In this document: piece after piece, positions 1 through 6,887 of the stretch | Layout: every line of letters starts with the position of its first letter | Position numbering within the stretch: position 1 is the first letter of the stretch | DNA from: Geobacter sp. UBA6169 | Lineage (GTDB): Bacteria; Desulfobacterota; Desulfuromonadia; Geobacterales; Pseudopelobacteraceae | Assembly (NCBI GenBank): GCA_002422265.1 | Contig: DIUB01000130.1 | Span: 25,560 to 39,999 of the forward strand | Direction: 5' to 3' | DNA: 14,440 nucleotides | The notes under the pieces: generated by a model | The model's database searches: none | Seen by the model: the letters and a program-made list of their open reading frames with translations, nothing else | Told to the model about the DNA's origin: nothing | Made by a program: the position numbers and the translations under genes

Positions 1-51
1 GGAGGGCTTGATTTCAGCGACGACGAGCTGCTGGGGTTTGATTTGAAATAG
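1..51 (+). CDS. 3' end of an unidentified protein (C-terminal 16 residues)
   Basis: Frame 1 is open from the window edge to a TAG at 49-51 and encodes an acidic tail, GGLDFSDDELLGFDLK. A gene is inferred because a strong hairpin follows 24 bases downstream and the next gene is convergent. The tail is too short to place in a family. It is rich in Asp/Glu and Leu with no recognisable motif, so no function is offered. Confidence 0.45.
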   Translation, partial: GGLDFSDDELLGFDLK

Positions 52-75
52 TTTGGATTGATGCCTGGATTCCAT

Positions 76-118
76 CACCAAAGGCCCTGTTGCATTGTAT
101 GCAGCAGGGCCTTTGGTG
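76..118. terminator. Long perfect hairpin between convergent genes
   Basis: The arms CACCAAAGGCCCTG (76-89) and CAGGGCCTTTGGTG (105-118) are exact inverted repeats. Pairing continues inward through a single G-U pair to a 3-base loop at 96-98, giving about 20 base pairs. It lies between the ends of two convergent genes, so a bidirectional transcription end is the natural reading. Neither strand has a clear T-tract after the stem, so it may be a stabilising 3' hairpin rather than a classical intrinsic terminator. Confidence 0.6.
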
Positions 119-136
119 TGGTGCAGGGAAAGCTGG

Positions 137-814
137 TCAGCTGCCGGGTGTCTTGGACTGCTGTTTACTGACAGCAGTTTTCCAGATGCTGTCAATATGA
201 AACATTTCAAGCAGATCGTGTGCCATCAACTCATCAATGCCGGTGGTGCTGTACAGGTCGAGCTTGGCGTTGGGATTCTGGGTCAACTGTTGTGAATTCC
301 CCGGAGATGCCTCGATCTCTTCAGACCCGTCGTGGAAAAAGCCAAGGGGGTCTCCTTCCTTATAAAAAATCATGGAAGACTGGTCATCTGTGTAGATACG
401 CAGACAACAGTTCATCTGCTCACCCTTGATCCGCTCCAGCAGGGTCTTGATGTCAATCAGACCCAGGGCCTGACCACGGTAACGAACCTCGCCCTGCAGC
501 AGGGCGTGGATACAGAGCGTCAGGTCTCCGGAAAGGCGGTAGACGTTCAAGATACTTGTGTCACGAGCAGCCATCTGTTCTGCCAGGGCATTCAGGGCCT
601 CGAAGCTGCTGCAACGAACGCCAGCGTTGTTTTCAAACACAGCGCTGATCAGCTTGCCTGATTCAAACACCAGGATGCTGTTGGCCTGTGCGAAAACAAT
701 TGCAGCATAGCCGGTAAAACAACCGTGTTTCAGTTTGAGGGCAATGGCATCAAGCTGAAGGTTGGTGGCATCAAGCTTTTCAAACAGGGGAACACCCTTA
801 GGCAGGCGCAACAT
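137..814 (-). CDS. Hypothetical protein with two similar halves, Geobacter-type
   Basis: The gene encodes 225 residues. The start is ATG at 814 because AGGAGG lies at 823-828 with an 8-base gap; the upstream in-frame GTG at 838 would put that site inside the coding region. No signal peptide or membrane segment is visible, so the product should be cytosolic. Two segments look like diverged copies, about residues 22-65 and 120-165. Each has a helix-like stretch, then a beta-rich part with a phrase such as ILVFESGKLISAVF or MIFYKEGDPLGFF. This 'reporter strand plus G-[KD]-hydrophobic' pattern resembles DUF4388-like or 'GTPase-activating' proteins annotated in Geobacter, but that comparison is from memory and weak. 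It may be a regulatory partner near chemotaxis or polarity genes; the function is unknown. Confidence 0.8.
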   Translation of the reverse strand: MLRLPKGVPLFEKLDATNLQLDAIALKLKHGCFTGYAAIVFAQANSILVFESGKLISAVFENNAGVRCSSFEALNALAEQMAARDTSILNVYRLSGDLTLCIHALLQGEVRYRGQALGLIDIKTLLERIKGEQMNCCLRIYTDDQSSMIFYKEGDPLGFFHDGSEEIEASPGNSQQLTQNPNAKLDLYSTTGIDELMAHDLLEMFHIDSIWKTAVSKQQSKTPGS

Positions 815-868
815 CTGGTAAACCTCCTGATATAACACTTGTAATTATGTGACTTTGTCAAAATGTAT

Positions 869-897
869 ACGTTACGCCAGGCACGCATGATTGTCAA
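869..897 (-). promoter_or_regulatory. Possible promoter for the 137-814 gene
   Basis: Reading the minus strand, a perfect -35 TTGACA (897-892) is followed after 17 bases by TAACGT (874-869), which matches the -10 consensus at three of six positions. Transcription would start near 862, leaving a leader of about 48 bases. The -10 is poor, so this is only a candidate. Confidence 0.3.
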
Positions 898-934
898 AAG
901 ATTGTTGGCAGGGGCGAAAAAGAGAAGAAAAGGA

Positions 935-959
935 CCGGGTGATGCTCTGCATCACCCGG
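935..959 (-). terminator. Rho-independent terminator of maeB
   Basis: The exact inverted arms CCGGGTGATGC (935-945) and GCATCACCCGG (949-959) enclose a 3-base loop. On the minus strand the stem is followed by a long pyrimidine tract rich in T (about 917-934). It starts 20 bases past the maeB stop codon, which fits a terminator for that gene. Confidence 0.85.
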
Positions 960-979
960 CAGGGGGAGGTGTGTGACCG

Positions 980-3241
980 TTAAGGGGCGCTGCGTCTCTG
1001 GGCGTCTACCACAGCGATGGCAGCCATGTTGACGATATCGCTGACATCATCACCACGCTGCAGGATATGCACCGGTTTCTGCATGCCCATCAGAATCGGG
1101 CCGATCGCCTCGGCACCACCCAGGCGTGCCAGCAGCTTGTAGGCGATGTTGCCGGAGTTGAGATCTGGAAAGATCAGTACATTGGCAGTATTATTCAATT
1201 TTGAGAAGGAGAAGTGATCCAGCAAATCCTGCACCACGGCGGTGTCGGCCTGCATCTCGCCATCAATAATCAGATCAGGTGCACGTTCTTTGACAATCTC
1301 GACGGCACGGCGCACCTTGTCGGACAGGGGGTGGCGCACTGAACCGAAGTTGGAGAAGGAGAGCATCGCAACGCGTGGATCAATATCAAATACCCGGACG
1401 TTCTTGGCAGCCAGGATAGCGGTTTCAGCCAGTTCCTCGGCAGTGGGATCGATATCGACCGTGGTATCGGCCATGAAGTAGACCCCCTTTTTGAATACCA
1501 TCATATACATCCCGTGAACCGATGCCAGATTGGGCTGCTTGCCGATCACCTCCAGGGCAGGCCGGATGGTGTCCGGGTAGTGGGCATCGATGCCGGACAG
1601 CATGGCATCGGCATCCCCCATTCGTACCATCATGGCGCCAAAGTGGTTGCGGGATTTGCGCCGGATGATCCGGCCGGCCTCTGTTTCGGTGATTCCCTTG
1701 CGCTGCCGCAGGCGGTACAGTTCCTGGGTATAGGGCTCTGTGAATTTTGAGTGTTCGGTGTCGACGATCTGGATCTCATCCAGATTAAGCCCCAGTTCGT
1801 CGATTTTGTTGCGTATCTTGATGCTGCTGCCGATCAGGATCGGCTGGGCAATTCCCTCATCAATCAGGATCTGGGCTGCCCGGAGTATTTTCTCGTTGTC
1901 ACCTTCCGGAAAGGCGATCCGCTTGGGATCAGTCTTGGCCTTATTGATGATGTAGCGCATGATCTCTTTGGATGTGCCCTGAGTTGATTCGAGATGCTCG
2001 ATATATTTAGACATGTCGGCGATCGGCTGACGGGCAACTCCGGTGTCCATGGCAGCCTGGGCCACAGCGGGGGCCACATGCAGCAGTACACGCGGATCAA
2101 ACGGTTTGGGAATGATGTAATCCCGGCCAAAGGAGAATTTAACATTGCCATAGGCCTTGCTGACGGAATCGGGCACTTCTTCTCGGGTTAGTCTGGCCAG
2201 GGCTTTGACCGCTGCCAGCTTCATTTCTTCGTTGATGCTGGTGGCGCGCACGTCGAGGGCACCACGGAAGATAAACGGAAAACCCAGCACATTATTGACC
2301 TGGTTGGGGTAGTCGGAGCGTCCGGTGGCCATGATCACATCGCTTCGTACCGCAAACGCATCAGCAGGGGTGATCTCCGGATCCGGATTTGCCATGGCGA
2401 AGATGATAGGGTTGGGGGCCATGCTGCGGACCATGTCGGCAGTGAACGCTCCTTTAACGGAGAGTCCGAACAGGACATCGGCCCCTTTGGCAGCTTCTTC
2501 GAGGGTGCGCAGCTCTGTCTCTGCGGCAAACAGCTCTTTGTAAGGGTTCATCCCCTCTTTACGCCCTTTGTAGATGACCCCTTTGGTGTCGCACATGATC
2601 AGGTTTTCTCGTCTAACGCCAAGCGCTATGGCTAGTTTGGCGCATGAGTTGGCTGAAGCACCGGCGCCGTTCACCACGATTCTGATGTCCTCCATCTTTT
2701 TACCGACCAACTCCAGAGCATTGATCAAGGCTGCTGACGAGATGATGGCGGTACCGTGCTGGTCATCGTGGAAGACCGGTATTTTCATGGTCTTCTTCAG
2801 TTCTTCTTCAATATAGAAACATTCAGGAGCCTTAATGTCTTCCAGGTTGATACCGCCAAAGGTCGGCTCCAGCAGTTGGCAGGCCTTGATGATCTCGTCC
2901 GGATTTTCAGTGTCAAGTTCAATGTCAAAGACGTCAATATCGGCAAATCGTTTGAAGAGGATTCCTTTACCCTCCATAACCGGTTTGCCGGCCAGCGCCC
3001 CCAGGTTACCCAGTCCCAGTACTGCGGTTCCGTTTGATATAACCGCCACCAGATTTCCCTTGGCTGTGTACTTGTACGCATCTTCAGGATTCTTCTCAAT
3101 TGCCAGGCATGGTTCGGCTACACCTGGCGAATAGGCCAATGAGAGATCTGCAGCGGTCTGACACGGTTTGGTGGGGATAACTTCGATCTTTCCCTTGCGC
3201 CCCATAGAGTGGTACTCAAGTGCATCCTTGATCTTTGCCAT
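980..3241 (-). CDS. maeB: NADP-dependent malic enzyme with phosphotransacetylase-like C-terminal domain
   Basis: This cytosolic enzyme oxidatively decarboxylates malate to pyruvate and CO2, producing NADPH. The 753 residues match the usual length of the large bacterial MaeB type. The malic domain shows YSPGVAEPC with catalytic Tyr37, the GKG lysine at Lys92, the metal-binding region EDIKAPECF (Glu134-Asp135) and FHDDQHGT (Asp159-Asp160). A nucleotide-binding loop NGAGASANS follows at 191-199. From about residue 425 the protein continues as a phosphotransacetylase-like domain (RIAFPEGDNEKI). In known MaeB proteins that domain is not needed for catalysis and mediates oligomerisation and acetyl-CoA control. 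The ATG at 3241 has AGGAGG at 3253-3258, 11 bases away. The gene is monocistronic between its own promoter and terminator. Identification is secure; cofactor preference for NADP is by family. Confidence 0.97.
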   Translation of the reverse strand: MAKIKDALEYHSMGRKGKIEVIPTKPCQTAADLSLAYSPGVAEPCLAIEKNPEDAYKYTAKGNLVAVISNGTAVLGLGNLGALAGKPVMEGKGILFKRFADIDVFDIELDTENPDEIIKACQLLEPTFGGINLEDIKAPECFYIEEELKKTMKIPVFHDDQHGTAIISSAALINALELVGKKMEDIRIVVNGAGASANSCAKLAIALGVRRENLIMCDTKGVIYKGRKEGMNPYKELFAAETELRTLEEAAKGADVLFGLSVKGAFTADMVRSMAPNPIIFAMANPDPEITPADAFAVRSDVIMATGRSDYPNQVNNVLGFPFIFRGALDVRATSINEEMKLAAVKALARLTREEVPDSVSKAYGNVKFSFGRDYIIPKPFDPRVLLHVAPAVAQAAMDTGVARQPIADMSKYIEHLESTQGTSKEIMRYIINKAKTDPKRIAFPEGDNEKILRAAQILIDEGIAQPILIGSSIKIRNKIDELGLNLDEIQIVDTEHSKFTEPYTQELYRLRQRKGITETEAGRIIRRKSRNHFGAMMVRMGDADAMLSGIDAHYPDTIRPALEVIGKQPNLASVHGMYMMVFKKGVYFMADTTVDIDPTAEELAETAILAAKNVRVFDIDPRVAMLSFSNFGSVRHPLSDKVRRAVEIVKERAPDLIIDGEMQADTAVVQDLLDHFSFSKLNNTANVLIFPDLNSGNIAYKLLARLGGAEAIGPILMGMQKPVHILQRGDDVSDIVNMAAIAVVDAQRRSAP

Positions 3242-3330
3242 TGTCGTTTAGGCCTCCTGAATTTAGTAGCACTAAAAAAATAGTTGATTTTGTCTTGATA
3301 ACACCAAGTTAGCTTTATTTTGACTAAAGA

Positions 3331-3359
3331 CATATAGTCTCCTTGCCAAAGGCTGTCAA
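3331..3359 (-). promoter_or_regulatory. Sigma70-like promoter of maeB with flanking inverted repeat
   Basis: On the minus strand a perfect -35 TTGACA (3359-3354) is followed after 17 bases by TATATG (3336-3331), four of six to consensus. It lies about 90 bases before the maeB start. GTTAGCT at 3308-3314 and AGCTAAC at 3361-3367 form a 7-bp inverted repeat on either side of it, which could be an operator pair or chance. Confidence 0.55.
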
Positions 3360-3406
3360 GAGCTAACGGTAGCGAGAATTCAATTTGTCCGTCAGCACGG
3401 CTGCTG

Positions 3407-3435
3407 TTGAATCCTGATTAACTCTGACGTAGTAT
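3407..3435 (+). promoter_or_regulatory. Candidate promoter of the ROK kinase gene
   Basis: TTGAAT (3407-3412), a 17-base spacer, and TAGTAT (3430-3435) each match consensus at four of six positions. Transcription would begin near 3442, about 30 bases before the chosen ATG. An ATTCAA copy at 3378-3383 mirrors the -35. This is a weak prediction based on spacing and position. Confidence 0.35.
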
Positions 3436-3472
3436 GAGGCTGCCTTCAGACTCTCCAACCGGGGGTGGGTAC

Positions 3473-4381
3473 ATGAACTTCTCTGATGGATATATTGGTA
3501 TCGATATCGGCGGTACTAATCTGCGCGGAGCGCTATTGCTGGCCGATGGCAGTATTGCTTCACGCTTCAGGCAAAAAACAGACATCAGCTCCGGGGTTGC
3601 TTCGTTCCTGGACCGGCTGACTTCAGAGCTTGTGCAGGTTATGGGTGATGCCGCTGCAGCGGGGGTTCAGGTGAAGGGGATCGGCCTGGGGGTACCCGGA
3701 CTGATCGGGCGTGACGGTCTGATCCATTCGTCTGTTAATCTGCAACCCCTGGAAGAGCTTAATCTTGCCGGCCTGATGATGGAACGCTTATCGGTACCGG
3801 TGGTGGCAGCCAATGATGCCAACCTGAACGCTCTGGGGGAATCACTGGCCGGTGCCGGTCGCGGGCTTGATTCTCTGGTCGTCATTACCATCGGCACCGG
3901 ATTGGGGAGCGGTCTGTTGCTTGACGGCAGGCTCTGGAGCGGCACCGGCGGGTTTGCTGCCGAATTCGGGCATACCACCGTGGTGCCGGATGGCCTTCCA
4001 TGCCCATGCGGCAACCGTGGTTGTCTTGAACAGTATGTCTCGGCAGCAGCCTTGTCGCGTCATGGTGGCGGCCTGACACCTGAGGTGCTGGCTGTGCGGG
4101 CTGCCCAGGGTGAACCGCAGGCCTCTGCCGCCTTTCAGATGCTGGGATACTGGTTGGGCACGGCCCTTGCCAGTCTATTGAACACCCTGAATTTGCAGGG
4201 GGTTGTGATTGGAGGCGGTGTTGCTGAAAGTTTCCGTCTTTTTGAGCCTTCGTTACGCCGTACCATTGAACAGCGAACCTTTCGTCAGATTAGCCAGGGG
4301 GTTGTGATTCGTCAGGCAATGCTGGGAGATGACGCCGGTTTGGTGGGGGCAGCACGGTATGCAGCACAGGTGTCAGGATAA
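3473..4381 (+). CDS. ROK-family sugar kinase, probably glucokinase
   Basis: The product is a 302-residue cytosolic kinase that likely phosphorylates glucose with ATP at the entry of glycolysis. The N-terminal phosphate loop DIGGTNLRG begins at Asp11. The catalytic Asp115 lies in ANDANLNALGE, and TIGTGLGSG (139-147) forms the second nucleotide loop. EFGH (164-167) with CPCGNRGC (177-184) gives the ROK zinc set His167, Cys177, Cys179 and Cys184, and IGGGV near 246-250 is the adenosine motif. All expected residues are intact. ATG at 3473 was chosen over the in-frame ATG at 3434 because GGGGGT lies six bases upstream and the kinase loop then sits at the normal distance from the start. ROK members also include N-acetylmannosamine and fructose kinases; glucose is the default guess. 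The gene stands alone. Confidence 0.93.
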   Translation: MNFSDGYIGIDIGGTNLRGALLLADGSIASRFRQKTDISSGVASFLDRLTSELVQVMGDAAAAGVQVKGIGLGVPGLIGRDGLIHSSVNLQPLEELNLAGLMMERLSVPVVAANDANLNALGESLAGAGRGLDSLVVITIGTGLGSGLLLDGRLWSGTGGFAAEFGHTTVVPDGLPCPCGNRGCLEQYVSAAALSRHGGGLTPEVLAVRAAQGEPQASAAFQMLGYWLGTALASLLNTLNLQGVVIGGGVAESFRLFEPSLRRTIEQRTFRQISQGVVIRQAMLGDDAGLVGAARYAAQVSG

Positions 4382-4400
4382 TCATTTTTTTGTTGAAGAG

Positions 4401-4428
4401 TTTACTTTGGAATAAATGGTGCTATCAT
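4401..4428 (+). promoter_or_regulatory. Candidate promoter of the LPP20-like gene
   Basis: TTTACT (4401-4406), a 16-base spacer and TATCAT (4423-4428, five of six to the -10 consensus) lie about 95 bases before the start at 4524. The spacer is on the short side. No terminator separates this from the kinase gene that ends at 4381, so some read-through is possible. Confidence 0.45.
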
Positions 4429-4523
4429 GCGTAATCGTACAGTCGTACCGCAGCAATGACTTCACCTGCAGAGATGCACCACCACAAAAACAAATAACGA
4501 ACTCGAGACAAAGGAGGATGCAG

Positions 4524-5432
4524 ATGAAAAAACGTATGCTGATGGCAGCAGTGGCCCTGATGGGCCTCGCCGGAATGGCACATGCCGATGTGGTGGATCT
4601 GAAAAGCTACAAGGCGGCCAGAGAGTACATCCGGCGTGAAAAGGTAACGGTAACGGTAACGGTGGAGGAAGCCTACAAGCAGGATGCTATCCTGGTGGTG
4701 GGGGAAGGGTTGCCCAAAAAGGGTACTACGGGTGCTCAGCGGCGTCTGACGGCCATTCGGGCTGCAGAGGTTGCTGCACAGCGTTCTCTTGCTGAACTGT
4801 TGAAAGGGGTCTCCATCGCCGGAGAAACAACGGTACGGGATGCTGAGGTGGAGTCAGATCTGATCCGGTCGTCTGTCAGTGCTTTTATCAAAGGTTTCCA
4901 GCCGGTTGTGAAGGACTGGAATCAGCAGGAGGAAACCGCTCTGGTCATTTTGAAGGTTGGTGTGAACGGCCCCAGGAGCTTTGGTGCCATGATGTATGAA
5001 AAGATACTGACAGAGCCGAGGATCAAGCAAGAGGTTGAAAAGCCGGTCTATACTCCGCCGGTAGACCTGCCCGCTCCACCACCGGTGGCTCAGCCGTTTG
5101 ACGGTCTGATCATTGATGCCACTGCTCAATCGTTTCGGCCTGCCTTGATCAACCGGATTTTTAACCCAAAAGGCGAAGTATTGTATGACCCTGCCAAGAT
5201 CAGCCAGAAGGTGCTGGTTGAGCAAGGATGCGGTGAATACACCAATAGTGTTGACAAAGCCCGGGCTGCTTTGCGCAAGCGTGGCGTCAACAACCCGCTG
5301 GTGGTGAGTGCCTCCGGTACGGTCAGTCCTTCGGACCTGCAAGTAAGCAGTGATGTTGCGCTGCAGATTTTCAACGCGAATCAGGGAACCGGCTTCATGG
5401 CCGATGCCAGGGTAGCATTTGTGCTGAAGTAG
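4524..5432 (+). CDS. Exported two-domain protein with LPP20-like region
   Basis: The gene encodes 302 residues. The start at 4524 is set by AGGAGG at 4512-4517 with a six-base gap; the ATG at 4518 directly abuts that site. Residues 1-21 form a signal peptide (KKR, a hydrophobic core, then a cleavage site after AHA). There is no lipobox cysteine, so it should be soluble in the periplasm or exported, unlike the LPP20 lipoproteins it resembles. Residues about 53-148 look LPP20-like: repeated alanine-rich AIRAAEVAAQRSLAELLKGV, then ETTVRD and a strand-rich end. A proline-rich linker (177-190) leads to a second domain (192-302) starting FDGLIIDATAQSFRPALINRIF, a phrase seen in related delta-proteobacterial secreted proteins. 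The role is unknown. Assembly with envelope or flagellar structures is a family-level possibility. Confidence 0.85.
   Translation: MKKRMLMAAVALMGLAGMAHADVVDLKSYKAAREYIRREKVTVTVTVEEAYKQDAILVVGEGLPKKGTTGAQRRLTAIRAAEVAAQRSLAELLKGVSIAGETTVRDAEVESDLIRSSVSAFIKGFQPVVKDWNQQEETALVILKVGVNGPRSFGAMMYEKILTEPRIKQEVEKPVYTPPVDLPAPPPVAQPFDGLIIDATAQSFRPALINRIFNPKGEVLYDPAKISQKVLVEQGCGEYTNSVDKARAALRKRGVNNPLVVSASGTVSPSDLQVSSDVALQIFNANQGTGFMADARVAFVLK
4643..4660 (+). repeat. Three tandem GGTAAC hexamers inside a coding region
   Basis: Three exact copies of GGTAAC lie in a row in the exported-protein gene and help encode an alternating Val-Thr stretch (residues 41-47). As the unit is six bases, slippage would add or remove two residues without breaking the frame. 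Confidence 0.8.
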
Positions 5433-5452
5433 CCCCAGTCGACTGTTCCTGA

Positions 5453-5502
5453 AAAGATAAAGCCCCGTAGCCACTTGTCTGGTGGTACGGGGCTTTATCT
5501 TT
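5453..5502. terminator. Strong bidirectional terminator hairpin
   Basis: AAAGATAAAGCCCCGTA (5453-5469) pairs exactly with TACGGGGCTTTATCTTT (5486-5502). A further CCAC/GTGG pairing continues inward after a bulged G, around a loop at 5475-5481. The GC core is flanked by A-rich and T-rich arms, so both strands have a T-rich 3' side. It lies 20 bases past the LPP20-like gene. Confidence 0.85.
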
Positions 5503-5530
5503 AGGGAGGCACTTATAAACCTGCAAACGG

Positions 5531-5675
5531 CAGTTACTCACGCGGAGCCGCGAAGTCCGCGGAGAAAATCAAGTAGTTACCTGAAATAAACGATCAACCC
5601 TCCAGGTGAAACAATGGCATGCCATACGTGCATGATAGTATTCTTCGCGTCTCCGTGCCTCCGCGTGAAACTGCT
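5531..5675. repeat. Dispersed-repeat-like element with inverted ends
   Basis: This gene-free stretch begins with CAGTT then TCACGCGGAG (5538-5547) and ends with the inverse CTCCGCGTGA (5659-5668) followed by AACTG. The ends extend into GCG/GGAG-rich sequence on both sides (to about 5564 and from about 5645). Inside are shorter inverted pairs, ACCTG/CAGGT (5579-5583, 5603-5607) and CATGC/GCATG near 5619-5634. Sequences of the form ACGCGGAG..CGCGGAG are familiar intergenic repeats in Geobacter-like genomes. The inverted-end layout suggests a small non-coding mobile or structural repeat. No ORF, transposase or target duplication is visible. Confidence 0.6.
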
Positions 5676-5710
5676 TTTTCTCGGACAAATCAAGGACCGG
5701 TATTGACCGG

Positions 5711-6424
5711 TCAGGAAGCAGCAACGGCGCGATTACCGCCCCCCATCTTGGCTTTGTGCAGGGCCTGGTCGGCACCGGTAACGGCGTCAAAGATGTTTTG
5801 TCCGTTCTGGTGGCTGCAGACGCCCAGGCTGATCGTGAGTCTGACCCCTGGTTTGTTGATGACAAACTCGGTCATGGCTATCGACTCCCTGATCTTGTTG
5901 GCCACCGCCAGTGCCCCGTCCAGATCGGTTTCCGGCAACAAAAACATGAACTCTTCGCCGCCCCAGCGTCCGCAGAAGTCTTCATTGCGCACACAACCCC
6001 GCAGCACCCGGGCAACTTCCACCAGCACGTCATCGCCGGTGTTGAAACCGTGTGCATCGTTAACACGTTTAAAGGCATCAAGGTCGGCAATGATGATTGA
6101 TATTTCCCGCTGGTGTCTGCTGGCCCTGCTGAACTCCTGTTCCAGCAGCTCCATCATGGCACGTCGGTTGCCAAGACCGGTCATGGGATCGATCCTGGTG
6201 GCAAGGTTCAAGGAACGGTTCATATTGGATAACTGGTTCTCCAGTTGGGCCTTTTCCTTCAGTAATCGCTCGGTCTTCTGGGCCAGGCTGCGGTACTGCA
6301 CATGCAGTTGATGCAGTTCAGAAAGAAGGGGGTTGTCCTTGAACCGCTCATCAGTTATGAGTTGCTGGAAGCGATCTGCTTCGGCTGCTTGTAAATTATC
6401 GAAAGACTGGTGATGGGAGGCCAT
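5711..6424 (-). CDS. Soluble diguanylate cyclase (GGDEF domain with I-site)
   Basis: This enzyme makes cyclic di-GMP from two GTP. The 237 residues carry an N-terminal helical region with a coiled coil (about 40-72), which probably dimerises the enzyme. The GGDEF domain runs from DPMTGLGNRRAM (79-90) to the end. The active loop is intact as GGEEF (155-159), and the metal Asp lies in IIADLDAFKRVND. The inhibitory I-site RxxD is present as RNED (146-149), five residues before the loop, so product feedback is expected. No sensor domain or membrane segment is visible; the signal is presumably sensed by the N-terminal helices or a partner. ATG at 6424 was preferred over ATG at 6445 because AAGGAG lies at 6433-6438, eight bases upstream. 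The gene is divergent from the cupin cassette. Confidence 0.93.
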   Translation of the reverse strand: MASHHQSFDNLQAAEADRFQQLITDERFKDNPLLSELHQLHVQYRSLAQKTERLLKEKAQLENQLSNMNRSLNLATRIDPMTGLGNRRAMMELLEQEFSRASRHQREISIIIADLDAFKRVNDAHGFNTGDDVLVEVARVLRGCVRNEDFCGRWGGEEFMFLLPETDLDGALAVANKIRESIAMTEFVINKPGVRLTISLGVCSHQNGQNIFDAVTGADQALHKAKMGGGNRAVAAS

Positions 6425-6448
6425 ATATGCAGCTCCTTTGGACATCGG

Positions 6449-6477
6449 TTGACGGGTGTTGAACTGGCAGGTATTGT
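6449..6477 (+). promoter_or_regulatory. Promoter of the cupin-PPC-EamA cassette
   Basis: TTGACG (6449-6454, five of six), a 17-base spacer, and TATTGT (6472-6477, four of six) face the cassette starting at 6541. The -10 overlaps the -10 of the divergent diguanylate cyclase promoter on the other strand. Confidence 0.5.
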
Positions 6478-6500
6478 ATCGACTTTATGAAAGAATTCAA
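6473..6500 (-). promoter_or_regulatory. Promoter of the diguanylate cyclase gene
   Basis: On the minus strand TTGAAT (6500-6495), a 16-base spacer, and TACAAT (6478-6473, five of six) lie about 50 bases before the cyclase start. The -10 uses the same few bases as the plus-strand promoter, so polymerase should be able to occupy only one at a time. Confidence 0.5.
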
Positions 6501-6540
6501 TGCAGAAAGTGACAGAAAACCAAAGTGCGAGGCCAATATG

Positions 6541-6885
6541 ATGCTCAGCGGCAATCTTCTGGCTAACCTGCCTGATGCGACTACCAGCGAGCAGTTCGAG
6601 CTGCTTGCTCAGGTAAGGGGTGTGCGGGTTGAGCGGATTGTGTCGCAGGGACAGGCAACCCCGGCAGGGCAGTGGTATGACCAGGACTGGTATGAGTGGG
6701 TGTTGTTGCTGCAGGGTGAAGCGCTTGTGCAGCTTGAAGATGAGAGTACACCCCGGCATCTGGGGCCTGGTGACTGTATCAGCCTGCCGCCCCGTTGCCG
6801 CCATCGTGTTCAGTGGACGCCTCCGAATCGTGTAACGGTCTGGCTGGCGCTGCATATTCCGGTTGACACAGAGGAGGGAGTATAA
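6541..6885 (+). CDS. Small cupin-fold protein (first of cassette)
   Basis: The gene encodes a 114-residue single-domain beta-barrel protein of the cupin superfamily. The pattern DWYEWVLLLQGEA (49-61), LGPGDCISLPPRCRH (74-88) and RVTVWLALH (98-106) follows the two cupin motifs. The usual HxH pair of motif 1 is absent: the region reads WYDQDWYEW, leaving Glu52 and His88 as possible ligands. Metal binding is therefore uncertain. ATGs at 6538 and 6541 are adjacent. GAGG at 6529-6532 lies 8 bases before the second, which was chosen, but a start at 6538 is equally possible. The PPC-domain gene begins two bases after this stop, so the two are cotranscribed. The substrate is unknown; such small cupins often bind small organic acids or act as isomerases. 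Confidence 0.85.
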   Translation: MLSGNLLANLPDATTSEQFELLAQVRGVRVERIVSQGQATPAGQWYDQDWYEWVLLLQGEALVQLEDESTPRHLGPGDCISLPPRCRHRVQWTPPNRVTVWLALHIPVDTEEGV

Positions 6886-6887
6886 TC

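Noticed and set aside
831..861. Second promoter candidate, TTGACA (861-856) with GTTATA (836-831), for the 137-814 gene
   Set aside because: The 19-base spacer is long, and transcription would start inside the ribosome-binding site at 823-828.
876..896. Sigma54-like site (AGGCACG...TTGTC) upstream of the 137-814 gene
   Set aside because: It matches the -24/-12 consensus poorly and points along the plus strand, where no gene begins.
4854..5474. 206-codon antisense open frame opposite the LPP20-like gene
   Set aside because: It crosses the terminator hairpin and mirrors a gene with a signal peptide and a good ribosome site.
5538..5668. GCGGAG-rich repeats read as a CRISPR array
   Set aside because: The repeat words occur as an inverted pair only, with no regularly spaced direct repeats or spacers and no cas genes.
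5695..5712. GACCGGT-ATTG-ACCGGTC hairpin at the stop codon of the diguanylate cyclase as its terminator
   Set aside because: The stem is only 7 bp, overlaps the stop codon, and has no T-tract on the minus strand, so it was not called as a terminator.
5619..6311. 230-codon plus-strand frame opposite the diguanylate cyclase
   Set aside because: The minus strand encodes a complete GGDEF protein with GGEEF and RxxD; the plus frame is Ser/Arg-rich without motifs.
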